A stretch of 64,000 bases of DNA. Source: Chamaecyparis obtusa. Lineage: Eukaryota > Streptophyta > Pinopsida > Cupressales > Cupressaceae. The notes below the pieces were generated by a model that worked only from the letters and a program-made list of their open reading frames with translations, did not search any database and was not told the origin of the DNA. Both the position numbers and the translations under genes were made by a program. Of the stretch, positions 1-10,666 are shown piece by piece. Numbering within the stretch: position 1 is the stretch's first letter; each line of letters opens with the position of its first letter. Location: positions 124,001-188,000 of the forward strand of contig BSBK01002925.1 in NCBI GenBank assembly GCA_027943335.1, given 5' to 3'.

Positions 1-606
1 TCCTGAGTATACTCATGTACTGATTTGTTAGTCTACTTCAAAGCTTGCATCTTCTTAAACATATCCAATTCATAATCCACCAAAATGAATTGCTTCTTCA
101 ACTTGTCAACCATCTGATTCCATTTAGTAATCTTTTCTTTTCCTCTTCTACCTTTTTCCAACTGAACTTCTCTCCACCAAATATTTGCATGACCCTTCAG
201 CATAGTCTTTGCAAATACAACCCTATCAAGATCTTCTAGTTGTTCATACTCAAAGTACTCATCTATCTAATTGATCCAATCAATCAATTCTTCTAGCCTA
301 AGGCTTCCAACAAATGTAGAAACTTCAATCTTAGGTCTTTTCCCAATCTTAGACATAGCTTTTAGAATTTGATTCTCCTCAAGATCTCTAGCTTCGTCTA
401 CAACTTCTTCAAAGTGATCTTCTTCATCAAATTCATCATCACTATCATTTTTCAAGGTAGGCTTCTTCTTCCTCAATTCTTCTTGTAGGTCTTGGACTTG
501 TTTCTATAAAGCCCTAAAATCATCAAGACTTAATTCTCTAGCAGCTTCTTCCTCTAAGATCTCACGATTTCTCCTTGGAGGAATCTTCAAATCAAGATCT
601 AGATAC
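1..606 (-). pseudogene. Element I: Ty3/Gypsy gag, 5' part, decayed
   Basis: Reading leftward from an ATG at 606, one frame stays open to the window edge apart from three TAG codons (504-506, 267-269, 33-35) and no frameshift. The N-terminal ~110 residues are charged, with Glu/Asp-rich stretches and a short coiled-coil-like Gln/Glu segment. From about residue 105 a retrotransposon Gag (capsid-type) domain follows: a DWIN motif, then a YFEYE-type helix, an FAKTMLKGHA-like segment with a WW pair, and a DYELDMFKKM helix. This is what Ty3/Gypsy gag proteins look like; the rest of the polyprotein lies outside the window. No zinc knuckle or protease is reached. The element is the right-hand (5') end of a minus-strand insertion in element H. 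Family call is firm; lineage is not. Confidence 0.75.
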
Positions 607-686
607 ATGCACAAAAGATCCACTCGGCTCCAACAGGAACAAACTTTGATCACAAGATCAACTCTACTCAAACAGAAACAAACTTC

Positions 687-698
687 ACTTTGATACCA
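687..698 (-). other. Element I primer-binding site
   Basis: On the minus strand the bases after the LTR read TGGTATCAAAGT, an imperfect match to the initiator tRNA-Met primer site TGGTATCAGAGC found in many plant retroelements. Two bases separate it from the LTR end, as expected. Confidence 0.6.
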
Positions 699-700
699 CC

Positions 701-1226
701 TGATGTAGTCAAGGTAGGGGAATCCAATGAAGGACGGATTGACCTTGCATCCAAACAAATATGTGGAGGAAATACACAAAAACAACACCATATATGAGAT
801 AAAACATGAGTCTTTATTCATAAAATCACCGATTACATGCAATGTGCCAGGCTATAAGGCCTTCCTGGTTATGGCCAGATACAAAGCAAATAACAGTCTA
901 CAAGATCTCACAAGATCCATAGCTTCATCAATCAACTAGTCCAGGTCTACAACACAGCACACTGTTAGGCACCCAGGAAAGATCTAACTTGTACTCAACT
1001 TCCAAGCAATTGTCATGTTCCTAAGCTCCCAAGATACTAACTATCCTAAATGAATCCTGTCTCCTAACATCTACCCAAACATCTATTAAATACTAAATCC
1101 TAGCCACAAGTCAAATGATGAAATAATTAACCCTTACAAACACATATTAAATGCCAAAACATTAGTCAGCTCACAAATAGCCTTACAAATAAATTAATTC
1201 TCCAAGATGGCCCCAAACAGTCATCA
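701..1226 (-). repeat. Element I 5' LTR (boundaries inferred)
   Basis: The segment starts TGATG and ends CATCA on the plus strand, a 5-bp terminal inverted repeat with TG...CA ends. Its left edge abuts the primer-binding site, fixing that boundary. The right edge is the first matching CATCA and is less certain because the partner LTR lies outside the window. An AATAAA polyadenylation-like signal occurs in minus orientation near 815. Length 526 bp. Confidence 0.5.
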
Positions 1227-1653
1227 AATCTACATAGAAGAATGCAACACGCCAGATCTAGGTCCCCCACATGACCAACGATCAATCCATAACATAGGGA
1301 GCATGACCCAAATCAACAAAACTAGTCGGTCAAGCTGATCCATCCAAACAAACCAAGTCAGTAAGAAAGAACACTGAGTAGTATAGAAATAACTGAGCAC
1401 CAGTGAACTGACCACACCAAGCATGACCAAGAAACACAATTATCATTGAGCACCAGGAAACAGATGCCTATAGCCACCAAGCATTCTTTAGAGACCGAGA
1501 ACCCCGGTAAACATTGAAACTGAGTAACCAATCTCCCAAACTGAGCAACCAATCTCCCAAACTGAGCAAGTACTCTATTAAATCAAGATAAAAAATAACA
1601 ATCTACTTTCAAAGACAAACATATTTTTGGTTGATATAGGATTTCCAAGAATC
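1227..1653. other. Element H 3' region, non-coding
   Basis: No convincing ORF. It follows the H gag on the minus strand. It contains a 21-bp unit present twice in full and once in part (1517-1537, 1538-1558, 1559-1570; core CTGAGCAACCAATCTCCC), and scattered CTGAGCACC-like words at 1380-1450. Probably H 3' untranslated sequence; an old LTR fragment is not excluded. Confidence 0.4.
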
Positions 1654-3440
1654 CTAGGATGCTCCTGCATTATTATTGAAAGCCCTGTTGTTCCTATTTT
1701 CTCCAGGCTTCAAATCTTTTAAAGAATTTAAGATCTTCTTAAAATTATATTCCTCTTTGGGTTTAAAAACATGAGAGGGCTTATCTAATTCTTTCTTACC
1801 AAACCTAGGAGGCTTGCAATTTTCCCTTCCACCCAATTTCCCTGATACTCTTCTATTACTCTCAATTTTAATATAAAACCTATAATATTCCCTAATGATT
1901 GTAGTATTTTTATCCTTGAGAAGATATCCCATATTGGCATCAAAAGCATTTAAATAATTTGCAACACATACCTTCTCATCCAGCCTCGTTACTTGGAAAA
2001 TATTATGCATGGCCTTTTGAAATCTTACATTGAATTCAAGCACTTCCTCATTTTGATTATTCTTGATATTGTTGAATTAATTTAGCATGAAAACTTCATT
2101 GGTATTGTTACCATAGTTATCCTTGAAACAATTTATAAATTCATCCCAAGACCCTACACAATCATGTGGTAGTCCTCTAAACCAATCCATGGAATCCTTA
2201 GTTAATGATTGGACAAAAAGCTTCATAATCACATCTTCATGCTCAATTCCATAGTCACCCATTATGTTAATAAATTTCTTTAAATGTTCTTCACATGTAA
2301 TGACATTATTTCCATCAAATTTAGGAAACTTTTCTCTAATCTCATTTGGAATTGTATTAGGATAACTAGGAATACCAAGAAAAGAGAGTTGTGTGTACCT
2401 TTCTATATGAACTGGTCTCCTTTGGAATGAACCATCAACTTGGGAAGTAAATTCTTTAGCATTTGATGTAGAAAAAATTCTAGCACTAGCTGGTGGTGGA
2501 ATAATAGTTATTTGTTGAGAAGGCCCTGAGGACTACTTGAGAAAATAAATCTTCTTCTTCATCTCTAGAGTTGTTTCCTCCAATCATGCCTTCTCAAGTT
2601 CTTTGGCTAAGATTTATTTCTCTCTTTTAGCTATCTTGAGATCAGTATCCAATTTGGACATCTGATCCATTAGAAACTTGTCATTCATAGGTTCATTTAT
2701 TGAAATTCCTATTGCCATCTGCATACCTTTATCCTTAGGTTTTGTAGTTTCAAAAACTTATCGGATGACAGGGTCTTCTTGATTTTTCTTAGGTGCTAAA
2801 ATAGAATTTATCACTTCCAAGCTTAGTAATTGCCTTCTTAATTGATCAGACCTAATTTGAGCTTGTCTTACCTCATCTTCTTTTTCTTTTTCTCTTTATT
2901 TTCTAATAGAAATCTTCTCCTAGATTCTTCTCTCTAAATCATGAACTTCTTGGAAAATATCTTTAGAATTAGGGACAATAGTTTTAGATTCTGAAGTCTC
3001 TATATGAAATCTATCTTTTTTGTCTCTTGGGACATAAGGGCTATCTAATGGTGAAAAAATATGAGAGCCAAGGGCATTCCTAGATTCTCCACCTCTTAAC
3101 TTGCTTCTTGACCTCCTACTATATCCATGAGACTCATTGTGGATGTCCTTATTTTTATTTTGATGTGACCCATCCTCTCCTTTTTCATCAAGATAATAGT
3201 ACTCTTGATACATACCCAATCCAAGGTCCATGGCCTCTATATATTCTAATACATTTCCTTCTTGGCTAGGTTGGATTGGTTCATCTTCTTTGGTGTTCCT
3301 CTTCTGTCTCCAAGTTTTAGATAAACATTTATAATTCTTTTCTTTCCTTGGCTGACCAGTCTAGAGGTACTTGGAAGCTCATCTTCCAACTTATCTTCAG
3401 GATGGTCCCTCCTCTAGGATATGGTATTTCTATGACTCAT
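1654..3440 (-). pseudogene. Element H: Ty3/Gypsy-type gag, decayed
   Basis: Minus-strand coding remnant read from an ATG near 3440. The first ~70 residues are polar with a basic patch; a Ser/Arg-rich stretch and a coiled-coil-like charged region follow (about 3231-2550). The recognisable Gag domain lies at about 2340-1960: an IREKFPKFDG-like entry, HEDVIMKLFVQSL, then DWFRGLP and SWDEF. This is the order of the Retrotrans_gag family. A Lys/Arg-rich tail ends near 1654. Several stops and frame changes break it. The domain closely resembles the gag pieces in A (15774) and G (52540), so H belongs with them. No protease, RT or integrase follows within the element, suggesting a gag-only element, though its 3' end is disturbed by element I. 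Confidence 0.65.
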
Positions 3441-3683
3441 ATTAAGAAAGTGTAAATAAAATGATTTTTATTACTCAACACTACTACAGAGATTTCTTTG
3501 AGATTTGCCACCCACCATTGGTTAGGAAATACAATACTGATTTTCAGTAATATGAATACTATGATAAGGAAAATTAAAAAAAAAAAAGGAAAACCAAAAG
3601 GGAACTAAGAAAAACCTTGATAATCTTCTATTGATGAAACAAATTTAGGGGATGGAAAAGTACAAATTTGTGTTTTCAAAGGT
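3441..3683 (-). other. Element H leader, distal part
   Basis: Non-coding sequence between the H gag start and the insertion point of B. The leader resumes at 35822-35916 on the far side of B, next to the H primer-binding site and LTR. It holds an A-rich tract at 3569-3589. Confidence 0.55.
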
Positions 3684-3688
3684 CAACT

Positions 3689-5413
3689 TGTTAGTCCTTT
3701 TTCCTATCAATGCAAAATCTTTTGAAAATGACCCATTTCCTTGTGGAGTTTTCTTGAAGTGCCCTTAGCCCTGTGTTCTTCATTGTGTCACCTTGCTCCA
3801 GTCCAAATTGCACGTGCTGAATCGCAAAACCCAGGGAGTTATTCAAGTTTTAAGGTATGCTGGAAATAATTTTAAAATCTGCCATAGTGTTGGAAACCCA
3901 CAATGTTTTTAAAAATCTATGATGTTTTCGGTTTGTGTGAAAACCTTCATTATTTTCGACCTTGTGCCTTCCAACTTTTTTGCGCTTATCTTTTGGCATC
4001 GAAAACTCTGTGTGTTTTCAGTCTTTCACTGTGTCGAAAACTTTGTGTGTTTTCGACCTCACTTTTCTTTCCTCTTGCCAGCACTCCTTGCTTGCTAGCA
4101 TTTTCTATGTGTGCAAGTGCGATGGATGGTGGGCCCAGTCCTTGCTAGGTTTTGTGTCACTGATTCTCCAAGTCTTCTGGCGTTTACATTTTTTATTCGG
4201 TGACCTGGCAACTGTTAGTCGCGTGATCTATTCATGTCTAGTGGTTAGCGGCTAGCATTTTGGTGACTGTTAGTCACGTGATCTCTTCATGTCTGGTGGT
4301 TAGCGGCTGACATCTCATGACCCAGCGGGCGGTTAGTTGTGTAGTCGTTGAATGCTTGATAATGCAGTGGGTCCTGTTCTTCTCAGTTGTCTAGCACGGT
4401 TAAAGCTCGGACATGATCTGTGGTTGTCGTAAGTTCACATAGAAAATTTACATGGTGTTTTTTTTCTTGCAATCATGCGACCGCTTGCCACCTGTTTGTG
4501 TGGGTCCCAGTTTTTTGTGGTGTTCAACTTGGCTGGTGGTTAAGTTCTCATTCTGTGATCTGGTGACTCACGGTTATCTCTTGGTTTCCTGATTCTGGTG
4601 GTTAAGCCCTTAGCATCTAGCGACCTGGCTGGCGGTTTAATTTGCCTTAGTTGTGAAGTCACGCAATGGTGGGCCCAGGTCTTCAAAACTTTTAAAGGGT
4701 AAAACTTCTTTAGCTGTGGTCTTGCTGTTTGACATGGAGGCTGAGGTGGCAGTCTTGTTGCCTTGTTGCGTGATCGCAAGGGTCATCTTTCGGCCATGCG
4801 ATCATGTGACAAGGGTGCCACGTTGTGTTGGGGCCCAATGAGAGGTGGTGACATGTTTAGTTTTGATTGGTAGCCAAGCAGTGATGTGAAAAGAGTTTTC
4901 AGCATGTATCAAGGTTAGGGTATTCTAAGATTCTATGACTAGCGGTCGTCACTAGGTCTCTTATTTCTGGTAGCTAGGTGCCTAACCTTCAGTGACCTAG
5001 CGGGCAGTCTATTTCTCTTTAGTCACATAGTCTCTAAATGTTTGGCAATCTTTTGACCTTGTCGCATGATCACAAGGGCCATTTTCACGGCTTGCGATCA
5101 TGTGACAAGGTTCTTCCTTGCCAAGGCCTGGTGGCAGGTGGTGATGTGGTAGTTCATCAGTGGGCCTGAGAGATTCAGAGGGGAGGATGGCATGGTAGAT
5201 CTAGGGGTTGGCACATGATCTCATGGGAGGTGTTAGACCCATGCGATCATGTGCTTGCCGTTCGATTTCAAAGGCTTGTAAAAGTGAGTCCTGTGGCAAG
5301 TGTGACTCGGTAGTTGCAGTGAATGGTGGCATGACATGTGGCATTAGGTGGGCCTAGGTCAAAGGTGTGGTGATTGTTGGTAGGGCTGAGACATGGTCAG
5401 TAGTGGTTAGTCA
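3689..5413 (+). repeat. Element B 5' LTR, first segment
   Basis: Aligns throughout with 32360-34028. It carries several imperfect hairpins built on the core GCATGATCGCA/TGCGATCATGC (for example 4761-4814, 5056-5111, 5210-5259). A 55-bp block is tandemly duplicated here (4207-4261, 4262-4316) but single in the 3' LTR. Short ORFs inside are not supported as genes. The segment stops at the element C insertion and resumes at 27590. Confidence 0.85.
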
Positions 5414-6615
5414 TGTAATACCCCAAAAATGGGCTATAAGTTCATTAACCTTCTACATCATCAAATCGAATAAAATCGACATCAAAGTCCTAACCTAAGG
5501 CACATCTAAACATCATCGAATCCTAATTGATTATCTTAAAATTCTACATCGAGGAATATTCCTAGCAATATTCTTAATCATCATAATTATCTTTAATTTA
5601 ATGATTATTTGGCGATAAATCACATTTATCCTAAAGTTTGATTAATTGAATATTTTCATATTTAATTAATTAAATTTAATATTTGCTGCTTAATTGTGTA
5701 ATTAAATTTAATTCTATCTATTATTAATTATATTATTTAATTTTGACAATAAATCTAATATCCTATGAATAATTGATTAAATTCTTATTTAATTAATTAA
5801 AGTAAGTTGTCATTATTTAATAATATAGTTTTTAATAAAAGTTTGATTAAATAATTGATTAACCCATAAATCAATTATTTATTTTTAAAAATCAGTTAAG
5901 TTAGAAATAAATCACTTTATTTATTAAATTAATTCATAAATAAAACATGCACAATAATAAAAGCAGACAACTATCAATTATCAATTAAAGCTAAACTCTA
6001 TTTTGAGTTAAAACTTAGCTTTTGCATGTTTTTGTGAATTAAATTATCTTTATTATCAAATAACTCAAAAATCAAGCCGAGTTAATCTGAGTGATTTATG
6101 GCTTTCTTTCATGCACCTCCAAAGCCCTGGATTTCTATAAAAACAAGGCTCAACTCTTCATAATTCATCTCTCAAAATTTGCATCCACAGAATCTCATAT
6201 TTTTGCACAATCACGCTGGAGAATTGCAATTGAAAGGATCAAAGCTTATTGCAAATCAAGGCTATTGTGAGATCACTTTCATTTTTATATTATTGTTAGA
6301 TCAATTCATAGCATATCAATTTTTACATATCATAGATTTCATATCATTTTTCATATCATTGCATAGAAAATATAAAAAAAATAGATTAATTGCATTCATA
6401 TTTCATATCAGTTTTGCATTCAAATCCTTCGTTTAGGTGTCATCTAGGTCACTGATCTCGATAACAATCTAAGAATGTTAATCTCGCACCTACTAGAAGG
6501 CAGTAAATCACTTGGTTAGATTAGATTTTAATTTTGCACAATTTTGATTATAGCTAACCTCTAATATTTTACTAAAGTGTTGTGTCTACAGACAGGTACA
6601 ATTTTCACACACACA
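5414..6615 (+). repeat. Element C 5' LTR
   Basis: About 97 % like 26387-27589 over most of its length, very AT-rich from 5560 to 6060. A TATA box (TATAAAAA, 6136-6143) marks the promoter. Just downstream, 6173-6358 is strongly different from the 3' LTR (27145-27334), although flanks on both sides match well. Ends CACACACA. Confidence 0.85.
6136..6143 (+). promoter_or_regulatory. TATA box of element C 5' LTR
   Basis: TATAAAAA preceded by a GC-richer stretch and followed about 30 bases later by the expected transcription start. The same box is present in the 3' LTR at 27109-27116. Confidence 0.6.
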
Positions 6616-6996
6616 TTTCTGACGCCCACTGTGGGGCCCTGAAATGGGATTCCCTTTATTTCTATCAATCTTCTATCATTTCTCTATCAGAACTCCCCTG
6701 CTACTGCTTGTTCTGGTGGTATTCTCAGTAGGACATTATTTTTTATTTCTTTTTTGCCTGCAAAAAATAAAATAAAATTTTTTGGCACTTTTTCTATCAA
6801 AACTGTCCGTACAGCACGATTTTTAATTTCGGTCCGTACAGTGTCGTACGAGTTTTTTGAATTGTCGTATAAATTTTTTGGACTTTCATTTCATCAGACA
6901 CCTAGTGTCGTACGAGTTTTTTAAACTGTCATTTCATCGGACACCCAGTGTCATCTGAGAGTATACCCACTGTTGTACAATAGTTGACCGAGTATC
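6616..6996 (+). other. Element C primer-binding site and leader, part 1
   Basis: Directly after the LTR comes TGACGCCCACTGTGGGGCC (6620-6638), resembling primer sites of plant Tat/Retand-type Gypsy elements. No ORF follows. The leader carries repeated words around TCGTACGAG (6846, 6908, and degenerate versions) and CATTTCATCAGACACC (6889, 6931). It is interrupted by element D at 6997 and resumes at 10667. Confidence 0.6.
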
Positions 6997-7288
6997 TGTT
7001 AGAGTATTATTTCCTTTTTACTCTAGTTGCTTAAGCGTCTCTTAGGTGCATTATTAATTAATTCTTAATTAATAATGTGCAACCTAGTATTTCCCTTTTA
7101 GGGTTTCATTCACCTTTTTAAGGTTGAACTTTGTAATTATTTTTTTAATTCAGTTTATAATTTTTCTCTCACATTTTGAGTGAACATCTGAGTTCTGCTT
7201 TTTCATCTTTGTGCTTCTACTTTGTATCAGGTTCTTGCATGCAGGTGTATTCGGGGTCTGTGGATTTGCATGTTTGTCAAATCCTACA
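6997..7288 (+). repeat. Element D 5' LTR
   Basis: 292 bp, TG...CA ends. Contains the palindromic AT stretch ATTATTAATTAATTCTTAAT near 7050-7070. Near-identical to 10370-10661. Confidence 0.95.
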
Positions 7289-7300
7289 TGGTATCAGAGC
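7289..7300 (+). other. Element D primer-binding site (initiator tRNA-Met)
   Basis: TGGTATCAGAGC directly abuts the LTR end, an exact match to the standard plant Copia primer site. Confidence 0.95.
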
Positions 7301-8315
7301 CGCCCTGTTGCTGCCTGATCAAAGTTTTTTGAAGCCACGATTCGAAAACGACAGCCACAACTTGTTTCTGTGGTTTTCTATCACTTTGAAGGAGGCACAA
7401 TCTTCTGGAGTAGATTGAGCAGAAACGGACTCCGCCATTGCGTTCAGAAGGTCCGGGAGAGTCGAAATCATATAAAACTCGACTCAGTTTGGCCCCCGTG
7501 ACCACAGGGAAAAAAATTTTCCCTACCAGGGCCGTACGGCTCGAAAATCGAGAAATTTTTTTGAAAAATGCAAAAAAAAAAGTTTTTTCTTTAAAAACAG
7601 GGCGCGCCGCCAGCGCGCTGCCAGCGCACCGCCACCGCGCCAACCGCAGCGGCTGTCGGGCAGCGCGCCGCCAGCGCGCCCTCGCCGCGCCGCCGCGGCC
7701 AGCCACCGCCCGGCCACCGCCCGGCCGCCACCCGCGCTCCGCCCAGGCCCCACCTCCGCTCCGCCCGGGTGCCACCGCAGCCGGTGGAGCCGCTTTCCGG
7801 CCACCGGCCCGCCACCCGAGGCAGACGCAAGTGACGTCATCTGCCGGATTTTTTCCCGGCGGTTTTTAAAAATTTTTCAAACAGTACGGTTATGACGTCA
7901 TGCTGACGTTAGCGACGGCCCAGTGACGGTCATACGGCCGTCAAATTTTTTGTCGTCCCTGGTTTTTTTCAGAGAGCTTACATTTGGGGGTACTTGGGCA
8001 TTTTTGCTCCTACAGGGTTCATACGGACTCGAAAATCGACATATGATATATCGCCGGAAAGGTCTTTCCAAGACGGATGCAATGATGCTAGTTTGGTTTG
8101 CTGATTCAGCCATTTAAGTTCTCTTTTTTAGCATCAAAGTCAAGGCTTCTCCTTTCTTCCTTCTTTGCATCTGGAGTCCAGGTTTTCTCCTCATTTTTTG
8201 TGCTTTCAGTTATTTGCTGTACGGGGGTTTGATTTATACATTGTGGGGGGGTGTTTTTCCTTTCTGTAATTTACTTCAGAAAAGACCCTTCTACTTCTGT
8301 CTTCTTCTTCTCTCA
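7301..8315 (+). other. Element D leader with a CpG-dense block
   Basis: A 1-kb untranslated leader. At 7596-7850 it becomes very GC-rich and full of CpG and GCGCGC/CCGCC words, unlike anything else in the window. The words CTCGAAAATCGA occur at 7529 and 8029 and GTACGG/CATACGG at 7525, 7883 and 7931. Open frames run on both strands through the GC block only because AT-rich stop codons are missing; I do not call them genes. Confidence 0.7.
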
Positions 8316-9686
8316 ATGTCAGATCCCTCTGTGGCCCGGCTGACACCGCATAATTATCATACCTGGAAAGCACACATGACCAGACTTCTTATGTCACGTG
8401 GCTTATGGTCATGTCTGGATGAGAACCAACCTGTCCTGCAACGTCCCTTTGAGATTCTTCAGCACAGAAATAAGATGGATGAAGCCATGGGCTTGATTGC
8501 ACTGAACATCTCCAACAGTCTCCTCTTTCACTTGGAAGGTTTGACCACTCCTAGGGCCATTTGGGGTAAGTTTTCAGATTTGTTTGGCACAGTTAATAAG
8601 TTCAGGGCACTTCAGCTTGATGCAGAGTTGACTACTTTGACTCCTACCAGCTTTCCCACCATTGAGGACTTCTTGATGAAGTTCAAGTCTCTGCGTTCAG
8701 TTTTGCAGGGATGTGGGAAAACAAAGACAGATGATGAGTGTATCTATTTGATACTCTCAAAGTTGCGAGGATAGTACCAGATCTTTTCTTCCACTTTCTA
8801 CTCCACCATGGATGCTTTTGGTACCAGACATGTTATGCCCTCTTTTGAGAATTTCTGTGACAGGTTGACTCGTGAGCAGTCCAAGATCACTCAGATGGAT
8901 TCACTTGCAAGTTCACAGTCACAGGCATTGCTTGCCAAGTCATCTCAGGACACACAGAAGCCGAAGCTGAAGCAGATATCTGACTCCTCCTCTCAGCACT
9001 CTACTGACACACCATCTTCTTCTAAGAAGGAGAATCAGAAGACTCAGATCCCCACATGTTCCTATTGTCAGAAGAGGAACCATGATGAGTCACAGTGTTT
9101 TCAGAAGAGATGTGATGGTTATGAGAAACAGATTGCAGATTTGCAAGCTCTCCTTCAGAAGAGCACTATTTCCTCTCCATCCTCTTCCACCTCACAAGGG
9201 TCTGCTTTTCAGTCTTCTGCATCTTCTTCGACATCTGGACAGGATTTTGGACAGGGTCATACATTACGGGCATCTGTTGCATCCCCTTTACAGGTCCCTT
9301 GGATACTGGATTCCGGTGCTTCTCACCATATGGCATCTTCTCAGGAGTTGTTTTCTTTTTTTGAGACTTCTATTCCTCATATTCTCATGGGGAATAACAC
9401 TGTACAAACAGTCTGTGGGACAGGTTCAGTCAGCATTCAGGATGGCACATTCAATGATGTATTGTATGTTCCATCTCTCTCTGCAAACCTTCTCTCCATT
9501 TATCAGATTACTCGCAGTGGGTCAGGGAAGACAGTTGAGTTCACGGTCGATTCAGCCTTCATCAGGGATAGTGTGACAGGAGGTATTATTGCTACAGGGA
9601 CAGTTGATCATTCCTCCCGTCTCTACATCTTTTCTCATTTTGGTCCACCATCTCCATTGTCGGAGCTCAGCTCTCCTCTTTCATGA
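8316..9686 (+). pseudogene. Element D: Copia gag-protease, one internal stop
   Basis: An ATG at 8316 opens a frame that runs to 9686 with a single TAG at 8772-8774. Residues 1-150 match the Copia gag (UBN2) pattern: an HNYHTWK entry, then a GLWSCLDE-like and an IWGKFSDLFG-like helix. A Ser/Gln/Lys-rich linker leads to a CCHC zinc knuckle (C-x2-C-x4-H-x4-C, about residue 248). The aspartic protease starts at about residue 329 with WILDSGASHH, keeping the catalytic DSG. The frame ends soon after the protease, where integrase would normally begin. The stop is explained by one C-to-T change in a Gln codon. Product: particle protein plus protease of a retrotransposon. Confidence 0.85.
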
Positions 9687-10286
9687 GAGCATCATGTGGT
9701 GCAGTCAGGTAGCTTGAACCTCTGTGTTGTTCCTGAGACCCGTGTTGTGACTGCTACACCACATCCTGAGGAGTACTTTTCTCTTCAGCCGGATTCTTCT
9801 TCAGCACTGCTTGCTCCTCCAGCTTCATTCATCGAGCCACCAGGTGCAGTTGTTGAGGATTCTTCAAAGGACACTCATCTCCTCTCTCATGACAGTGTCA
9901 GCACACCTGTCATACCACTTGCATTGGGGATTCCCTTTCAGGATCCTCGTGTCTTCACATTTGAGCATCAGCTCGGCCTTCCAGTGACACCTCATCCTTC
10001 GAGGTCACCTCTTCAGCACCCACTGACCTTCACTCCTCTGCATTGGAGTCACAGTGGTTTGCTCATTGCTCCAGGGGTTCTTTCATTCTGGGGGGCTTTG
10101 GAGCATCGACCCTCTCTCTCGGGGGGGTTAGCAGCACGCATTGTACTACTGGCTTTGAGAGAGTCTCTTGAAGTCATGCCTTTTGTCTTTGCTTTCTTTT
10201 ATATCTCTTTTTGGAGAGGGGTTTTTCCCACTGGGTTTTCTCCTTTGTCTCCGGTTTACAGAGATTTCCTTGTACTGGGTACCTGA
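9687..10286 (+). pseudogene. Element D: frame continuing after the protease, unassigned
   Basis: After the TGA at 9684-9686 the same frame stays open for another 200 codons. The sequence is rich in Pro, Ser and Leu with no integrase, RT or RNase H motif. It may be a remnant of the linker between integrase and RT, or simply untranslated sequence. It ends before a pyrimidine-rich stretch and the purine tract of the 3' LTR. Confidence 0.35.
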
Positions 10287-10360
10287 TCAGGCCTTGTTGC
10301 CGGGACCCATTTCTTGCTTTCTTAGTCTTGCTAGGTCTGCTTTCTCCCTGCGTTCAGCTT

Positions 10361-10369
10361 AAGGGGGGG
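10361..10369 (+). other. Element D polypurine tract
   Basis: AAGGGGGGG immediately before the 3' LTR, the usual plus-strand primer. Confidence 0.9.
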
Positions 10370-10661
10370 TGTTAGAGTATTATTTCCTTTTTACTCTAGT
10401 TGCTTAAGCGTCTCTTAGGTGCATTATTAATTAATTCTTAATTAATAATGTGCAACCTAGTATTTCCCTTTTAGGGTTTCATTCACCTTTTTAAGGTTGA
10501 ACTTTGTAATTGTTTTTTTAATTCAGTTGATAATTTTGCTCTCACATTTTGAGTGAACATCTGAGTTCTGCTTTTTCATCTTTGTGCTTCTACTTTGTAT
10601 CAGGTTCTTGCATGCAGGTGTATTCGGGGTCTATGGATTTGCATGTTTGTCAAATCCTACA
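10370..10661 (+). repeat. Element D 3' LTR
   Basis: 292 bp, about 98.6 % identical to the 5' LTR, followed by the target duplication GTATC. Confidence 0.95.
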
Positions 10662-10666
10662 GTATC

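Larger units (their letters stand above)
6997..10661 (+). mobile_element. Element D: short non-autonomous Copia retrotransposon
   Basis: Two 292-bp LTRs (6997-7288 and 10370-10661), starting TGTTAGAG and ending CCTACA, differ at only about four positions, making this one of the youngest insertions. The 5-bp duplication GTATC is perfect (6992-6996 and 10662-10666). An iMet primer site follows the 5' LTR and a purine tract precedes the 3' LTR. The interior codes for gag and protease only; integrase, RT and RNase H are absent, so the element needed help to move. It sits in the leader of element C. Confidence 0.95.

Noticed and set aside
7284..7869. Overlapping open frames of 70-160 codons on both strands in the GC-rich block of element D
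   Set aside because: They arise because GC-rich sequence lacks stop codons; composition is Arg/Ala/Pro/Gly in every frame and the block lies in an untranslated leader.
9684..9686. TGA after the protease of element D as a decayed internal codon
   Set aside because: The following frame is open for 200 codons, but no integrase or RT motif follows, so I could not tell a decayed codon from the true end.
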